From Candidatus Latescibacterota bacterium (GTDB lineage: Bacteria; Krumholzibacteriota; Krumholzibacteriia; JACNKJ01), in assembly GCA_020633725.1 (NCBI GenBank), contig JACKDC010000005.1:248001-312000 (forward strand): a stretch of DNA of 64,000 nucleotides, given 5' to 3'. This document shows positions 17,375-27,354 of this stretch, piece after piece. The position numbers were made by a program, and so were the translations under genes. The notes under the pieces are model-generated. The model ran no database searches and had not been told where the DNA came from. It saw only the letters and a list, made by a program, of their open reading frames with translations. Every line of letters starts with the position of its first letter. Position 1 is the first letter of the stretch.

Positions 17375-18391
17375 CTAGCCGGCGTCCTTGCGGATCGCCA
17401 GGATGATCTCCGGCGTGAAGTCGTGGCGCGTCACGGCGTGCGCGAGCTTGAAGGCCAGCCGCACCGCGCTGCGCTTGGGGCTGGCGCCGTTGCGCAGCAC
17501 CGCGCAGCGATGCCACAGATCCGCCTGTCCCGCGATCCCCGGCAAGATGGGCTTCACCACCGCCGGGCTGCCCGCCTCGCGCGGCAGCAGGCGCAGGATG
17601 CCCCGCACCGTACCGCCCCGGATGCCGCGGCGCAGCAGCTCGGGCCAGCTGACGTCCGCCGGAAAGCGCGACGAGTAGCGCCGCGTGATGCGGTGGGCCA
17701 GTCCGTCGGGCACGTAGTTGAGCAGCGGGATGCCCGTGCTGTGCATCTCGATGGGGCAGAGCCGGTTGGGCGTCTCCTGGATGAACAGGACGCCCCCGGG
17801 CCGCAGCCGTCGCCAGAGCTGCTCCATGAGCGGACGCCGCTCGTCGGGCAGCAGGTGCTCGAAGACGGCGTTCAGCGTGATGTAATCCACCTCGCCCAGG
17901 CCGTCGGGCAGGCGATCGCCCGACGGCGAAACGTGGAAGCTGACGTTCCCGAACCCGTAGTGCCGCGCCCGCGCCTCGGCGACCCGGAGGTGCTCCGCCT
18001 CCAGGTCGATCCCCACGATCCGCGTGTCGGGCAGCCTGCGGCCGAGGATCATGGTGGACGACCCGGAGCCGCAGCCGAAGTCGAGCAGCGTTCGCCCGGC
18101 GAAGTCCTCGGGGGGCACGAAGCCGAAGACGCCCACGTCCACGTTGACGCTGGCGTAGAGGGGGTCCTCGTCCCGCGCGATCTCGTCGCAGACGTAGCCG
18201 GGGCCCTTGTGCGCGAGCAGCAGCTCGATCAGGGCGTCGGGGTAGGACGTCGTGCAGGGGCTGCCCTGGACGTGGAGCGCGGGGTCCGTCGCCGTGACCG
18301 TGATCCGCCGCCGGCCGTCCGGCAAGGGGGCGATCTTGATCCTGGCCCGGGGATGGTGTAGTTCTGTCGCTGCGTGGCCATCGGCGGACAT
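17375..18391 (-). CDS. SAM-dependent methyltransferase
   Basis: 338 residues. ATG 18391 follows a GGGAGGGGG site. Class I methyltransferase fold: motif I LLDFGCGSGSSTMIL near residue 105, acidic end of strand 2 IVGIDLE, motif IV DYITLNAVFEH, and LRPGGVLFIQETP. The first 90 residues contain a small beta-rich region of unknown type. Substrate cannot be told. It converges with the glycosidase gene (18 bases apart) and diverges from the isomerase-like gene. Confidence 0.85.
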   Translation of the reverse strand: MSADGHAATELHHPRARIKIAPLPDGRRRITVTATDPALHVQGSPCTTSYPDALIELLLAHKGPGYVCDEIARDEDPLYASVNVDVGVFGFVPPEDFAGRTLLDFGCGSGSSTMILGRRLPDTRIVGIDLEAEHLRVAEARARHYGFGNVSFHVSPSGDRLPDGLGEVDYITLNAVFEHLLPDERRPLMEQLWRRLRPGGVLFIQETPNRLCPIEMHSTGIPLLNYVPDGLAHRITRRYSSRFPADVSWPELLRRGIRGGTVRGILRLLPREAGSPAVVKPILPGIAGQADLWHRCAVLRNGASPKRSAVRLAFKLAHAVTRHDFTPEIILAIRKDAG

Positions 18392-18438
18392 GATCCGGCC
18401 CCCTCCCGCGGTGAGTCGTGCGCACGTGCGAAGCTGCG

Positions 18439-18468
18439 ACTATAGCACGCGTTAGCGTCGCCGGACAA
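18439..18468 (-). promoter_or_regulatory. Promoter candidate of the methyltransferase gene
   Basis: On the minus strand TTGTCC (18468-18463), 18-base spacer, TATAGT (18444-18439). Start near 18432 gives a leader of about 40 bases. Confidence 0.55.
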
Positions 18469-18521
18469 CGGACCCGGGCGCCGGGCGGGCCCAGGCGCCG
18501 ACGCCTACCGAAAGGGCAGCC

Positions 18522-19358
18522 GTGGAGCGAGTCTTTGCCAGCCTTCCGCTCGTCCTCTACCGCCGCTACGAGGCGGAGCTGGAAGGGCTGCCCTGCGGTC
18601 TCGAGCTGCTGATGGACCACGAGGCCCTGGATCCGTCCTTCGCGGCCCAGCGCGACGCCATCGCCGACGCCCTCGCGGCCCGGAGCGTCGGCTGCCGCTT
18701 CCACGCGCCCTTTCGCGACCTCACGCCGGCCGGCCACGACCCCGAGGCGGTGGGCCTGGCGCGGCGACGTCACACGGCCGCCCTGGCCGTGGCGCCGCGC
18801 TTCGGGGTGACGGGCGTCTCCGCCCACCCCGGCTGGGACCCCGGCCTCTACGGCACCGAGCACGAGCGGGGCGTCTGGCTCGAGCGGGCGACGGCCTTCT
18901 GGGCAGGGCTCGGCCCGGCCGCCGCGGCGGCCGGGGTGACGGTGGCGCTGGAGAACATCTTCGACCGCGACGCCTGGGCCCTGCGCTCGCTGCTGGCCGC
19001 GCTGCCCGCCGCGCAGTTCGGCTGGCTGCTTGACCTCGGCCACTGGCACGCCTACAGCTACGACGGCCTCATGCCCTGGCTGGAGGCGCTGGGGGAGCGG
19101 CTGGTGGCGGTGCACGTCCACGACAACGGCGGCCGCACGGACGACCACCGCGCCCTGGGCGCAGGCTCCCTGCCCGGCGACGAGGCCCTGGCGGCCCTGC
19201 GCAGCCTCCGGCGGCCCCTGGACTGGGTGCTGGAGAACCGTAGCGTGCCCGATCTGGAGACGAGCATCCGCTATCTCGCCGACAGGAGTGGTATCGCTGA
19301 ACTGGAGGCGGCGGGGGCTCGATTGGAAAAGCGCGGCGCCCGCGGCGGGCGCTCTTGA
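18522..19358 (+). CDS. Sugar phosphate isomerase/epimerase-like TIM-barrel protein
   Basis: 278 residues; GTG 18522 with AAAGGG seven bases upstream. Xylose-isomerase-like / AP-endonuclease 2 fold: strand-end residues FHAPF, VSAHPG, VALENIF, WLLDLGHWHAY, AVHVHDNGG and WVLENRS provide the usual His/Glu/Asp metal ligands. Substrate unknown; the family includes isomerases, epimerases and nucleases. The C-terminal tail is basic. Its TGA stop lies within the -35 hexamer of the rplM promoter, so no terminator separates it from the ribosomal operon. Confidence 0.8.
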   Translation: MERVFASLPLVLYRRYEAELEGLPCGLELLMDHEALDPSFAAQRDAIADALAARSVGCRFHAPFRDLTPAGHDPEAVGLARRRHTAALAVAPRFGVTGVSAHPGWDPGLYGTEHERGVWLERATAFWAGLGPAAAAAGVTVALENIFDRDAWALRSLLAALPAAQFGWLLDLGHWHAYSYDGLMPWLEALGERLVAVHVHDNGGRTDDHRALGAGSLPGDEALAALRSLRRPLDWVLENRSVPDLETSIRYLADRSGIAELEAAGARLEKRGARGGRS

Positions 19359-19383
19359 CACCGCCGTAACCCTTTGCTAGCTT
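19355..19383 (+). promoter_or_regulatory. Promoter of the rplM-rpsI operon
   Basis: TTGACA (19355-19360), 17-base spacer, TAGCTT (19378-19383). The same -10 form is used by the receptor operon. The -35 overlaps the stop codon of the preceding gene. Start near 19390, leader about 90 bases. Confidence 0.85.
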
Positions 19384-19416
19384 GGGCTTTCGTTTCGTTC
19401 CACCGAACTCGCCGGA

Positions 19417-19454
19417 GCCATGACCCCGTGCAGCGCGCAGGGGACGCGCATGGC
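19417..19454 (+). promoter_or_regulatory. Structured leader of rplM, candidate L13 autoregulatory element
   Basis: Outer stem GCCATG/CATGGC (19417-19422 with 19449-19454), inner stem CCCC/GGGG (19424-19427 with 19440-19443), a bulged G, TGC/GCA and a five-base loop; ACGCG forms an asymmetric internal loop. It sits in the leader 27 bases before ATG. L13 leaders are known in other phyla; homology to them is inference. Confidence 0.5.
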
Positions 19455-19480
19455 TGCGGCAATCCTCACTTGGAGGAAGC

Positions 19481-19909
19481 ATGAAGACCCACGTCGCGAA
19501 GGCGGGGCAGGTCGAGGAGCGCTGGTACATCGTGGATGCGGAGGGGCAGACCCTGGGTCGGCTCGCCAGTCGCGTCGCGACGGTCATCCGCGGCAAGCAC
19601 CGCCCCGACTTCACGCCCCACGTGGACATGGGCGATCACGTGATCGTCGTGAACGCCGAGAAGATCCACGTGACGGGCAACAAGCGCGGAGACAAGGTCT
19701 ACACGCGCTACACGGGCTACCAGAGCGGTCTGCGGCGCACGCGCCTGGAGAACCTGCTCTCGGACAAGCCCACCGAGGTCATCTCCCACGCGGTGCGCGG
19801 CATGCTGCCCAAGAACCGCCTGGGCAGAAAGCTCTGCCGCAAGCTGCGGGTCTACGTGGGCCCGGGGCATCCGCATGCGGCGCAGCAACCCCAAACGCTT
19901 GAAATCTGA
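19481..19909 (+). CDS. rplM: 50S ribosomal protein L13
   Basis: uL13, large-subunit assembly protein, 142 residues as usual. Recognisable stretches: WYIVDAEGQTLGRLAS, DHVIVVNAEKIHVTGNK, YTRYTGYQSGLR and AVRGMLPKNRLGRKL. ATG follows TTGGAGGAAGC. Transcribed from the TTGACA/TAGCTT promoter, with rpsI 17 bases downstream, the universal gene pair. The C-terminus ends in a slightly unusual Gln-rich PHAAQQPQTLEI. Confidence 0.98.
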   Translation: MKTHVAKAGQVEERWYIVDAEGQTLGRLASRVATVIRGKHRPDFTPHVDMGDHVIVVNAEKIHVTGNKRGDKVYTRYTGYQSGLRRTRLENLLSDKPTEVISHAVRGMLPKNRLGRKLCRKLRVYVGPGHPHAAQQPQTLEI

Positions 19910-19926
19910 GAAGGAGTCCCGCAAGC

Positions 19927-20319
19927 ATGGCTGATACCTACAGCGCGACCGGCCGCCGCAAGGAATCCGTGGCCCGCGTGCGCGTGATGGCTCCGGGCAC
20001 GGGCAAGCAGACCGTCAACGGTCGGCCCCTGGACGCCTACTTCGGCCGCCGCAACCTCATCATCGAGGTGCGTCAGCCGCTGGAGTACGTGGACATGATG
20101 GATTCCGTGGACGTCCACGCCACCGTCGCCGGCGGCGGCATCGCCGGGCAGGCGGGCGCGGTGCGCCTGGGCATCGCCCGTGCGCTGCTGGAGAAGGACG
20201 AGGATCTGAAGAAGACGCTCCGCGGCACCGGCTGCCTCACCCGCGATCCGCGGATGAAGGAGCGCAAGAAGTACGGGCAGCCCGGCGCCCGCAAGCGTTT
20301 CCAGTTCTCGAAGCGCTAG
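19927..20319 (+). CDS. rpsI: 30S ribosomal protein S9
   Basis: uS9, 130 residues. Signature YSATGRRKESVARVR at the N-terminus, TVNGRPLDAYF, GGGIAGQAGAVRLGIARAL and the C-terminal KKYGQPGARKRFQFSKR tail that reaches the tRNA in the P site. AAGGAG precedes the ATG at eight bases. Forms the standard L13-S9 pair. Confidence 0.98.
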   Translation: MADTYSATGRRKESVARVRVMAPGTGKQTVNGRPLDAYFGRRNLIIEVRQPLEYVDMMDSVDVHATVAGGGIAGQAGAVRLGIARALLEKDEDLKKTLRGTGCLTRDPRMKERKKYGQPGARKRFQFSKR

Positions 20320-20337
20320 TCGCTTCACCACTACACA

Positions 20338-20398
20338 CACCGGTGGACCGGACGCGCAGGTCTCCCCGCGGGGAGCGCAGTCCGGGGCGAAGCCGGTG
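20338..20398 (+). promoter_or_regulatory. Three-stem RNA leader before rpsB, candidate S2 autoregulatory element
   Basis: Nested stems in the 103-base gap between rpsI and rpsB: CACCGG/CCGGTG (20338-20343 with 20393-20398), CCGGAC/GTCCGG (20348-20353 with 20380-20385) and CTCCC/GGGAG (20362-20366 with 20371-20375), plus a possible GCG/CGC helix between the last two. No T-run follows, so it is not a terminator. Position right before the rpsB ribosome binding site fits a translational control element. Confidence 0.55.
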
Positions 20399-20422
20399 GA
20401 GGACGAACCTGCAGGAGGAACC

Positions 20423-21295
20423 GTGAGCTACACGATCACCATCAAGGACATGCTGGAGGCAGGGGTCCACTTCGGGCACCAGACCCGTCGCTGGAACCCC
20501 AAGATGAAGTCGTTCATCTTTGCGGAGAAGAACGGCATCTACATCGTCGACCTGCAGCAGACCCATCGCCTCGCCGCCAACGCCTACGAGAAGGTGCGCC
20601 AGGTGGCCGCCACCGGCGCCCCCGTGCTCTTCGTCGGCCCCAAGAAGCAGGCCCAGGAGACCATCCGCGAGGAAGCCCAGCGCTGCGGGCAGTTCTACGT
20701 GGTGGAGCGCTGGCTCGGCGGACTGCTCACGAACTTCAGCACCGTGCGCAAGAGCCTCGACAAGCTCGGCGACATCGAGAAGATGAAGACCGACGGGCGC
20801 ATCGAGCAGTTCAGCAAGAAGGAGCGCATGCAGCTCGAGAAGACGCGGGACCGTCTGGAGCGCATGCTGGGCGGCATCCGGGGCATGGAGAAGACCCCGG
20901 GCCTCATCTTCGTGGTGGACACGGCGCAGAGCGAGATCGCGATCAAGGAGGCCAACAAGCTGCGGGTGCCCGTGGTGGCCATGGTGGACACGAACTGCGA
21001 TCCCGATCACGTGGACTATCCCATTCCCGGCAACGACGACGCCATTCGCTCCATCAAGCTCTTCGCCCACATGGTGGCCGAGGCGGTCATCGAGGGCGGC
21101 GCCCAGTTCAAGGCCAAGGAGCGCGAGAGCAAGGCCATGGCCGAGAAGGCCAAGGCCGAGCAGGCATCCGACAAGGCGGCCGCCGAGCGGCCCCGCCGCA
21201 GCGCGGACAAGCCCGCCGCGGCGCGCCCGGCCGAGGCCCGCGAGCCGGAGGCTCCGGCGCCCGCGCCCGCCGGCGACACCGAACTGGACGCCTAG
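20423..21295 (+). CDS. rpsB: 30S ribosomal protein S2
   Basis: uS2, 290 residues. GTG 20423 is chosen: AGGAGG at 20413-20418, and YTITIKDMLEAGVHFGHQTR is the standard N-terminus; the frame open from 20396 adds nine unrelated residues. Core motifs: RWNPKMKSFIFAEKNGIYIVDL, ERWLGGLLTNF, PVVAMVDTNCDPDHVDYPIPGNDD. Residues about 235-290 form an extra Lys/Ala then Pro/Ala-rich tail, common in GC-rich lineages. rpsB-tsf-pyrH-frr order is the widely conserved one. Confidence 0.97.
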   Translation: MSYTITIKDMLEAGVHFGHQTRRWNPKMKSFIFAEKNGIYIVDLQQTHRLAANAYEKVRQVAATGAPVLFVGPKKQAQETIREEAQRCGQFYVVERWLGGLLTNFSTVRKSLDKLGDIEKMKTDGRIEQFSKKERMQLEKTRDRLERMLGGIRGMEKTPGLIFVVDTAQSEIAIKEANKLRVPVVAMVDTNCDPDHVDYPIPGNDDAIRSIKLFAHMVAEAVIEGGAQFKAKERESKAMAEKAKAEQASDKAAAERPRRSADKPAAARPAEAREPEAPAPAPAGDTELDA

Positions 21296-21349
21296 CTTCC
21301 ACTCACAGTCACGCGATGACGCCGACGGCGCGTCGAGGAGGACACGATC

Positions 21350-21955
21350 ATGGCCGAGATCACCGCCAAGCTGGTGAAGGACCTCCGGGAGAAGACCGGA
21401 GCGGGGATGATGGACTGCAAGAAGGCGCTGGCCGTCAGCGACGGTGATTACGAGAAGGCCGTCGACTACCTGCGCACGAAGGGCCTCGCCGACGCCAAGA
21501 AGAAGTCGGGCCGCGCCACCAAGGAGGGCCTCGTGTTCTCCTACATCCACCCCGGCGGCAAGGTGGGCGTGCTGGTGGAGATCGCCTGCGAGACGGACTT
21601 CGTCGCCCGCACCGACAACTTCCAGGACTTCTGCAAGAACGTGGCGATGCAGGTGGCCGCGGCCGCGCCCGTGGCCGTGGACCGCGACGGCCTCGACCCG
21701 GCGCTGGTGGCGCACGAGCGCGCGATCGCCGAGCAGCAGGCCAAGGAGTCGGGCAAGCCGGAGAACATCATCCAGAAGATTGTCGACGGTCGCATGGACA
21801 AGTACTATGGCGAGGTGTGCCTGCTGGAGCAGGCCTTCGTCAAGGACCCCGGGATGACCGTGAAGAACCTGCTGGATTCCACCATCGGCAGCCTGGGCGA
21901 GAACATGGCCATTCGTCGATTCGCCCGGTTCCAGCTGGGCGAGGAGCTGTCCTGA
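21350..21955 (+). CDS. tsf: Translation elongation factor Ts, short form
   Basis: Nucleotide exchange factor for EF-Tu. 201 residues: the short form with a single core subdomain, as in thermophiles and many candidate phyla, versus about 280 in E. coli. N-terminal UBA-like domain with VKDLREKTGAGMMDCKKAL; EF-Tu contact motif CETDFVARTDNF. GAGGAGGACACGATC precedes the ATG. Directly follows rpsB. Confidence 0.97.
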   Translation: MAEITAKLVKDLREKTGAGMMDCKKALAVSDGDYEKAVDYLRTKGLADAKKKSGRATKEGLVFSYIHPGGKVGVLVEIACETDFVARTDNFQDFCKNVAMQVAAAAPVAVDRDGLDPALVAHERAIAEQQAKESGKPENIIQKIVDGRMDKYYGEVCLLEQAFVKDPGMTVKNLLDSTIGSLGENMAIRRFARFQLGEELS

Positions 21956-21962
21956 GCGCCGC

Positions 21963-22694
21963 ATGCCAGAGACCGTCTACCAGCGCGTCGTCCTGAAGCT
22001 GAGCGGTGAGGCCCTCGCGGGCGAGGGCGGCATCGGACTCGACTTCCCACGGGTGCGCTCACTGGCCCGTGACCTGGGCGCGCTGACGCGGCTGGGGACG
22101 GAGCTGCTGCTCGTCATCGGCGGCGGCAACCTGCTGCGGGGCCGCTCGGCCCGCGAGAGCGGCGTGCCGCCGGTCCAGGCCGACCGCATCGGAATGCTGG
22201 GCACCGTGATGAACGCCCTCGCGCTGAGCGCCGCGCTCGACGCCGAGGGCGTCCCCGTGCTGGCCCTGAACGCCACGCCGCTGGAGCCCTTCGCGGCGCT
22301 CTACACCCCGGAGCGCGCGCGCGCGGCGCTGGCCGACGGCAAGGTGGTCATCGCGGCCGGCGGCATCGGGCAGCCCTTCTTCTCCACCGACACCACCGCC
22401 GCCCTGCGCGCGGTGGAGGTCGAGGCCGACTGCCTGCTCAAGGCGACCACCGTGGACGGCGTCTTCTCCGGCGACCCCCGCAAGGATCCGCAGGCCGTGC
22501 GACTGCCCCGCCTGAGCTACGACGAGGTCCTGGAGCGGCAGCTGGCCGTCATGGACGCCACCGCCTTCGCGCTCTGCCGCGAGCACGCGGTACCGGTGCG
22601 CGTCTTCAACTTCATGGAACCCGGGGCGCTGGAGCGCGTGCTCAAGGGCGAGCCCCTCGGCAGCCTGGTCAGCGAGAAGGAGCGCCAACGATGA
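21963..22694 (+). CDS. pyrH: UMP kinase
   Basis: Converts UMP to UDP in pyrimidine synthesis; hexameric bacterial type of the amino-acid-kinase fold. 243 residues. Motifs: VLKLSGEALAG at the N-terminus, VIGGGNLLRG, ADRIGMLGTVMNALAL, STDTTAALRAVEVEAD and KATTVDGVFSGDPRKDP. Seven bases after tsf; ATGA overlap with frr. No obvious Shine-Dalgarno, so translational coupling is likely. Confidence 0.97.
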   Translation: MPETVYQRVVLKLSGEALAGEGGIGLDFPRVRSLARDLGALTRLGTELLLVIGGGNLLRGRSARESGVPPVQADRIGMLGTVMNALALSAALDAEGVPVLALNATPLEPFAALYTPERARAALADGKVVIAAGGIGQPFFSTDTTAALRAVEVEADCLLKATTVDGVFSGDPRKDPQAVRLPRLSYDEVLERQLAVMDATAFALCREHAVPVRVFNFMEPGALERVLKGEPLGSLVSEKERQR

Positions 22695-23248
22695 ACGACC
22701 CTCTGCTCACCGACGTCGAAGACCGCATGAGCAAGACCGTCCGCAGCACCGAGCACGAGTTCACGCAGATCCGTGCGGGCCGCGCGAGCACGGGGCTGCT
22801 GGATTCCATCCGCGTGGACTACTACGGCACGCCCACGCCGCTGAATCAGGTGGCCACGCTGGCGGTGCCGGAGGCGCGGCTCATCACCATCTCCCCCTGG
22901 GAGAAGAGCATGCTGGCCGTGATCGAGAAGGCGATTCTCGCGGCCAACATCGGCCTGACGCCCAACAACGACGGCAACGTGCTGCGCATCAACATTCCCG
23001 CCCTCACGGAGGAGCGGCGCAAGGAGCTGGTCAAGCGCGTCAAGCAGCTCGCCGAGGAGGGCCGCGTGGCCGTGCGCAACGTGCGCCGCAGCGGCATCGA
23101 GCAGGCCAAGCAGGAGCAGAAGGACCAGGCGATGACGGAGGACGACCTCAAGCGCGTCTCCGACGAGATCCAGAAGCTCACGGACCGCTTCGTGGGCGAG
23201 ATCGACCAGTCCCTGGAGAAGAAGATCACCGAGATCATGGAAGTCTGA
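22691..23248 (+). CDS. frr: Ribosome recycling factor
   Basis: Splits post-termination ribosomes with EF-G. 185 residues, normal. Diagnostic stretches: MSKTVRSTEHEFTQIRAGRA, VDYYGTPTPLNQVA, NNDGNVLRINIPALTEERRKEL and the C-terminal DQSLEKKITEIMEV. ATG overlaps the pyrH stop (ATGA). Confidence 0.98.
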   Translation: MNDPLLTDVEDRMSKTVRSTEHEFTQIRAGRASTGLLDSIRVDYYGTPTPLNQVATLAVPEARLITISPWEKSMLAVIEKAILAANIGLTPNNDGNVLRINIPALTEERRKELVKRVKQLAEEGRVAVRNVRRSGIEQAKQEQKDQAMTEDDLKRVSDEIQKLTDRFVGEIDQSLEKKITEIMEV

Positions 23249-23257
23249 GGACGCCGC

Positions 23258-23995
23258 ATGGCGGAGACCCTCAAGCGTCAGATCCTCGAGCAGGGCGGTC
23301 CGCCGACCCACGTGGCCGTGATCATGGACGGCAACGGCCGCTGGGCGCGCAAGCGCCTGCTTCCCCGCACCATGGGCCACCGCGAAGGCCGCAAGGCCGT
23401 GCGCCGCACGGTCGAGGCCGCCGCGGAGCTGGGCGTCGGGCACCTCACGCTCTTCACCTTCTCCATGGAGAACTGGCGCCGCCCGGGCGCCGAGGTGAAG
23501 GCGCTGATGGAGTTCCTCGAGGACGTCCTCGAGCACGAGTTCGACGAGCTCGACCGCAACGGCATCCGCCTCTCCAGCATGGGCCGGCTCGAGCTGCTGC
23601 CGCCGCGCACCCTGGCGACCCTGCGGCGCGCCGAGGAGCGACTGGCCAAGAACACGGGCATGGAGCTGGTGCTCGCGCTGAGCTACGGCGGGCGCGCGGA
23701 GATCGTCGACGCCGCCCGCGCCGTGGCCGCCGCCATCGCGCGCGGCGAGCTGGCCGCCGCCGACCTCGACGAGGACGTCTTCGCCCGCCACCTCTACCTG
23801 CCGGCCCTGCCGCCCGTTGACCTCCTGATCCGCACCAGCGGCGAGCAGCGCATCAGCAACTTCTGCCTCTGGCAGCTGGCCTACGCCGAGATCCACATCA
23901 CGCCGGTGCTGTGGCCCGACTTCGACGCGGAGCACCTCTACCGCGCCATCCTCGACTACCAGAGCCGGGAGCGCCGCTTTGGCAAAGTCACCTGA
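23258..23995 (+). CDS. uppS: Isoprenyl (undecaprenyl) diphosphate synthase
   Basis: cis-prenyltransferase making the lipid carrier for peptidoglycan and other polymers. 245 residues. HVAVIMDGNGRWARKR holds the catalytic Asp and phosphate-binding Arg; GHREGRKAVRRTVE, LTLFTFSMENWRRP, and RTSGEQRISNFCLWQLAY complete the family pattern. Nine bases after frr, 17-base overlap with cdsA. Confidence 0.97.
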   Translation: MAETLKRQILEQGGPPTHVAVIMDGNGRWARKRLLPRTMGHREGRKAVRRTVEAAAELGVGHLTLFTFSMENWRRPGAEVKALMEFLEDVLEHEFDELDRNGIRLSSMGRLELLPPRTLATLRRAEERLAKNTGMELVLALSYGGRAEIVDAARAVAAAIARGELAAADLDEDVFARHLYLPALPPVDLLIRTSGEQRISNFCLWQLAYAEIHITPVLWPDFDAEHLYRAILDYQSRERRFGKVT

Positions 23996-24833
23996 GGGCG
24001 GGCTCCGGCTGCCCGCCCTGGGCCGTCGCCTGCTGGCGGCGGCCGTGCTGGTGCCGCTGGTGGTGTGGATCGTCCTCCAGGGCGGCTGGCTCTTCCTCGG
24101 CTTCAACGCGCTGTGGATGCTCCGTCTCGCCTGGGAGTTCGGCGCCATGCGCAAGGCGCGTGGCCGCCGCCACGGCGGCGCGCTCTTCGGCGCGATGGTG
24201 CTCGCCCTGCTGGCCGCCTTCCGCTGGAGCGGCCTGTCCATGGGGCTCGCGCTCTACGTGCTCATGGCCCTGGCGCTCTTCGGCTTCGAGGCGCTGCGCG
24301 GGCGCATCGAGGGCGCCACCGACCGCGCGGGGGAGAAGCTGCTCATCCTCTTCTACCTCGGTCTGCTGCCCAGCCACTGGGCGCTGCTGCGCGAACTGCC
24401 GCTCGAGGCGGGGCTGCCCTACATCGCCGGCGGGCACTGGTTCCTCTTCGCGGCCGGCGTCACCTGGCTGGGGGACACCTTCGCCTACTTCGTGGGCAGC
24501 GTCTGGGGCCGCCACTCGCTCCGCTCGCCGGTGAGCCCGCGCAAGTCGGTGGAGGGCGTGCTGGGTGGCCTCGGCGGCGCGGTGCTGAGCGCGTGGGTGC
24601 TGGCGCCCTACTGGGCGCGCTTCCTCTCGCCCTGGCAGATCGTGGTGGTGGGGCTCCTGCTCTCCGCGGCGGGGCAGCTCGGAGATCTCTTCGAGTCCTT
24701 GCTCAAGCGCGACAGCGCGATCAAGGACAGCGGGAGCATCCTGCCCGGCCACGGCGGCTTCCTGGACCGCGTGGACAGCATGCTCTTCTCCATCCCCGTC
24801 TTCTACTACCTCCTCCACTGGGCTATCCTCTGA
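23979..24833 (+). CDS. cdsA: Phosphatidate cytidylyltransferase
   Basis: Makes CDP-diacylglycerol for phospholipid synthesis; integral membrane. 284 residues, with about seven to eight hydrophobic segments. The signature is in the C-terminal third: SLLKRDSAIKDSGSILPGHG followed by GFLDRVDSM. TTG 23979 start with GGGAG upstream inside uppS. Just two bases before dxr. The central segment TWLGDTFAYFVGSVWGRH is also typical. Confidence 0.94.
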   Translation: MAKSPEGGLRLPALGRRLLAAAVLVPLVVWIVLQGGWLFLGFNALWMLRLAWEFGAMRKARGRRHGGALFGAMVLALLAAFRWSGLSMGLALYVLMALALFGFEALRGRIEGATDRAGEKLLILFYLGLLPSHWALLRELPLEAGLPYIAGGHWFLFAAGVTWLGDTFAYFVGSVWGRHSLRSPVSPRKSVEGVLGGLGGAVLSAWVLAPYWARFLSPWQIVVVGLLLSAAGQLGDLFESLLKRDSAIKDSGSILPGHGGFLDRVDSMLFSIPVFYYLLHWAIL

Positions 24834-24835
24834 CC

Positions 24836-25998
24836 ATGAAGCGCGTTGCTCTCTACGGCGCCTCCGGCAGCATCGGGGGCAGCACCCTCACGGTGCTTCG
24901 CGACCGCCCCGGCGACTTCGCCCTGGTGGCGCTCAGCGTGCACACGGGCACGGCCGCGCTGGCCGACTGGATCGCCGAGTTCGCGCCCGCGCGGGTGATG
25001 ATCACCGACCCCCACGCCCGCGAGCGCTGGCGCGGCGCGCATCCCGCGCTGGCCGCGCGCTGCCTCCTGCCCGCGGGGGCGCCGCCCGACGCGCTGCTGG
25101 CTGACGACGTGGACGTCGCCCTCAACGGCGTGCTCGGCTTCGCGGGACTCGCCGTCACCCTGGCCGTGCTGGAGCGCGGGCTGGACCTGGCCCTGGCCAA
25201 CAAGGAGTCGCTGGTCTGCGGCGGCGCGCCCCTGGCGCGCGCCCGGGCGGCGAGCGCCGGCCGCCTGCTGCCGGTGGACAGCGAGCACAGCGCGGTCTTC
25301 CAGCTGCTGGAGGGGCGCTCGCTCGAACAGGTGCGACGGGTCTGGCTCACCGCCTCGGGCGGCCCCTTCCGCACCCTGGACCTCGCCGCGCTGGACAGCG
25401 TGACGCCCGCGCAGGCGCTGGACCATCCCACCTGGTCCATGGGCCCCAAGATCACCGTGGACTCGGCGACGCTCATGAACAAGGGCTTCGAGGTGATCGA
25501 GGCCGCGCAGCTCTTCGGGATCGAGGCGGCGCGGATCGGCGTGCTGGTCCATCCCAGCTCGACGGCTCACGCGCTGGTGGAGCTCGCCGACCGCTCGCTG
25601 CTCTGCCAGCTGGCGGCGCCGGACATGAAGCAGCCCATCCTGCTCGCGCTCAGCCATCCCGCGCGGCCCGCGGCCGACTACGGGCGTCTGGATCTGGAGC
25701 GCCCCTTGCGACTGGACTTCGAACCCGTGGACTCCCGGCGATTCCCCGCGGTGGGACTCGCGCTGTCCGCCCTCGCCGCCGGCGGGACGGCCCCGCTGGC
25801 CCTCAACGCCGCCGACGAGGTGGCCGTGGCCGCCTTCCTCGAGGGTCGGCTGCCCTTCACCGGCATCGTGGCCGTGGCCGAGGACGTCCTCGCGGCCGGC
25901 GGCTGGGAACCGGCCGCGGACTTCGCGGCTTTAGTCGAGGCGGACGCCCGCGCCCGGCGCCTGGCGGGGGAGCTGGCTCGCGCCAAGGAAAGGACCCC

Positions 25999-26002
<4 letters not shown>
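24836..26002 (+). CDS. dxr: 1-deoxy-D-xylulose 5-phosphate reductoisomerase
   Basis: Second step of the MEP isoprenoid pathway, NADPH-dependent. 388 residues. ATG 24836 begins MKRVALYGASGSIGGSTL, the NADPH-binding glycine loop. Further motifs: LALANKESLVCGG, LLPVDSEHSAVFQLL (metal Asp/Glu), ASGGPFR, PTWSMGPKITVDSATLMNKG and LALNAADEVAVAAFL. Overlaps rseP by four bases (ATGA). With uppS, it places isoprenoid precursor and carrier synthesis in one operon. Confidence 0.97.
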
Positions 26003-27336
<1,334 letters not shown>

Positions 27337-27354
27337 GCGGCGCGCGCCGGGGGC

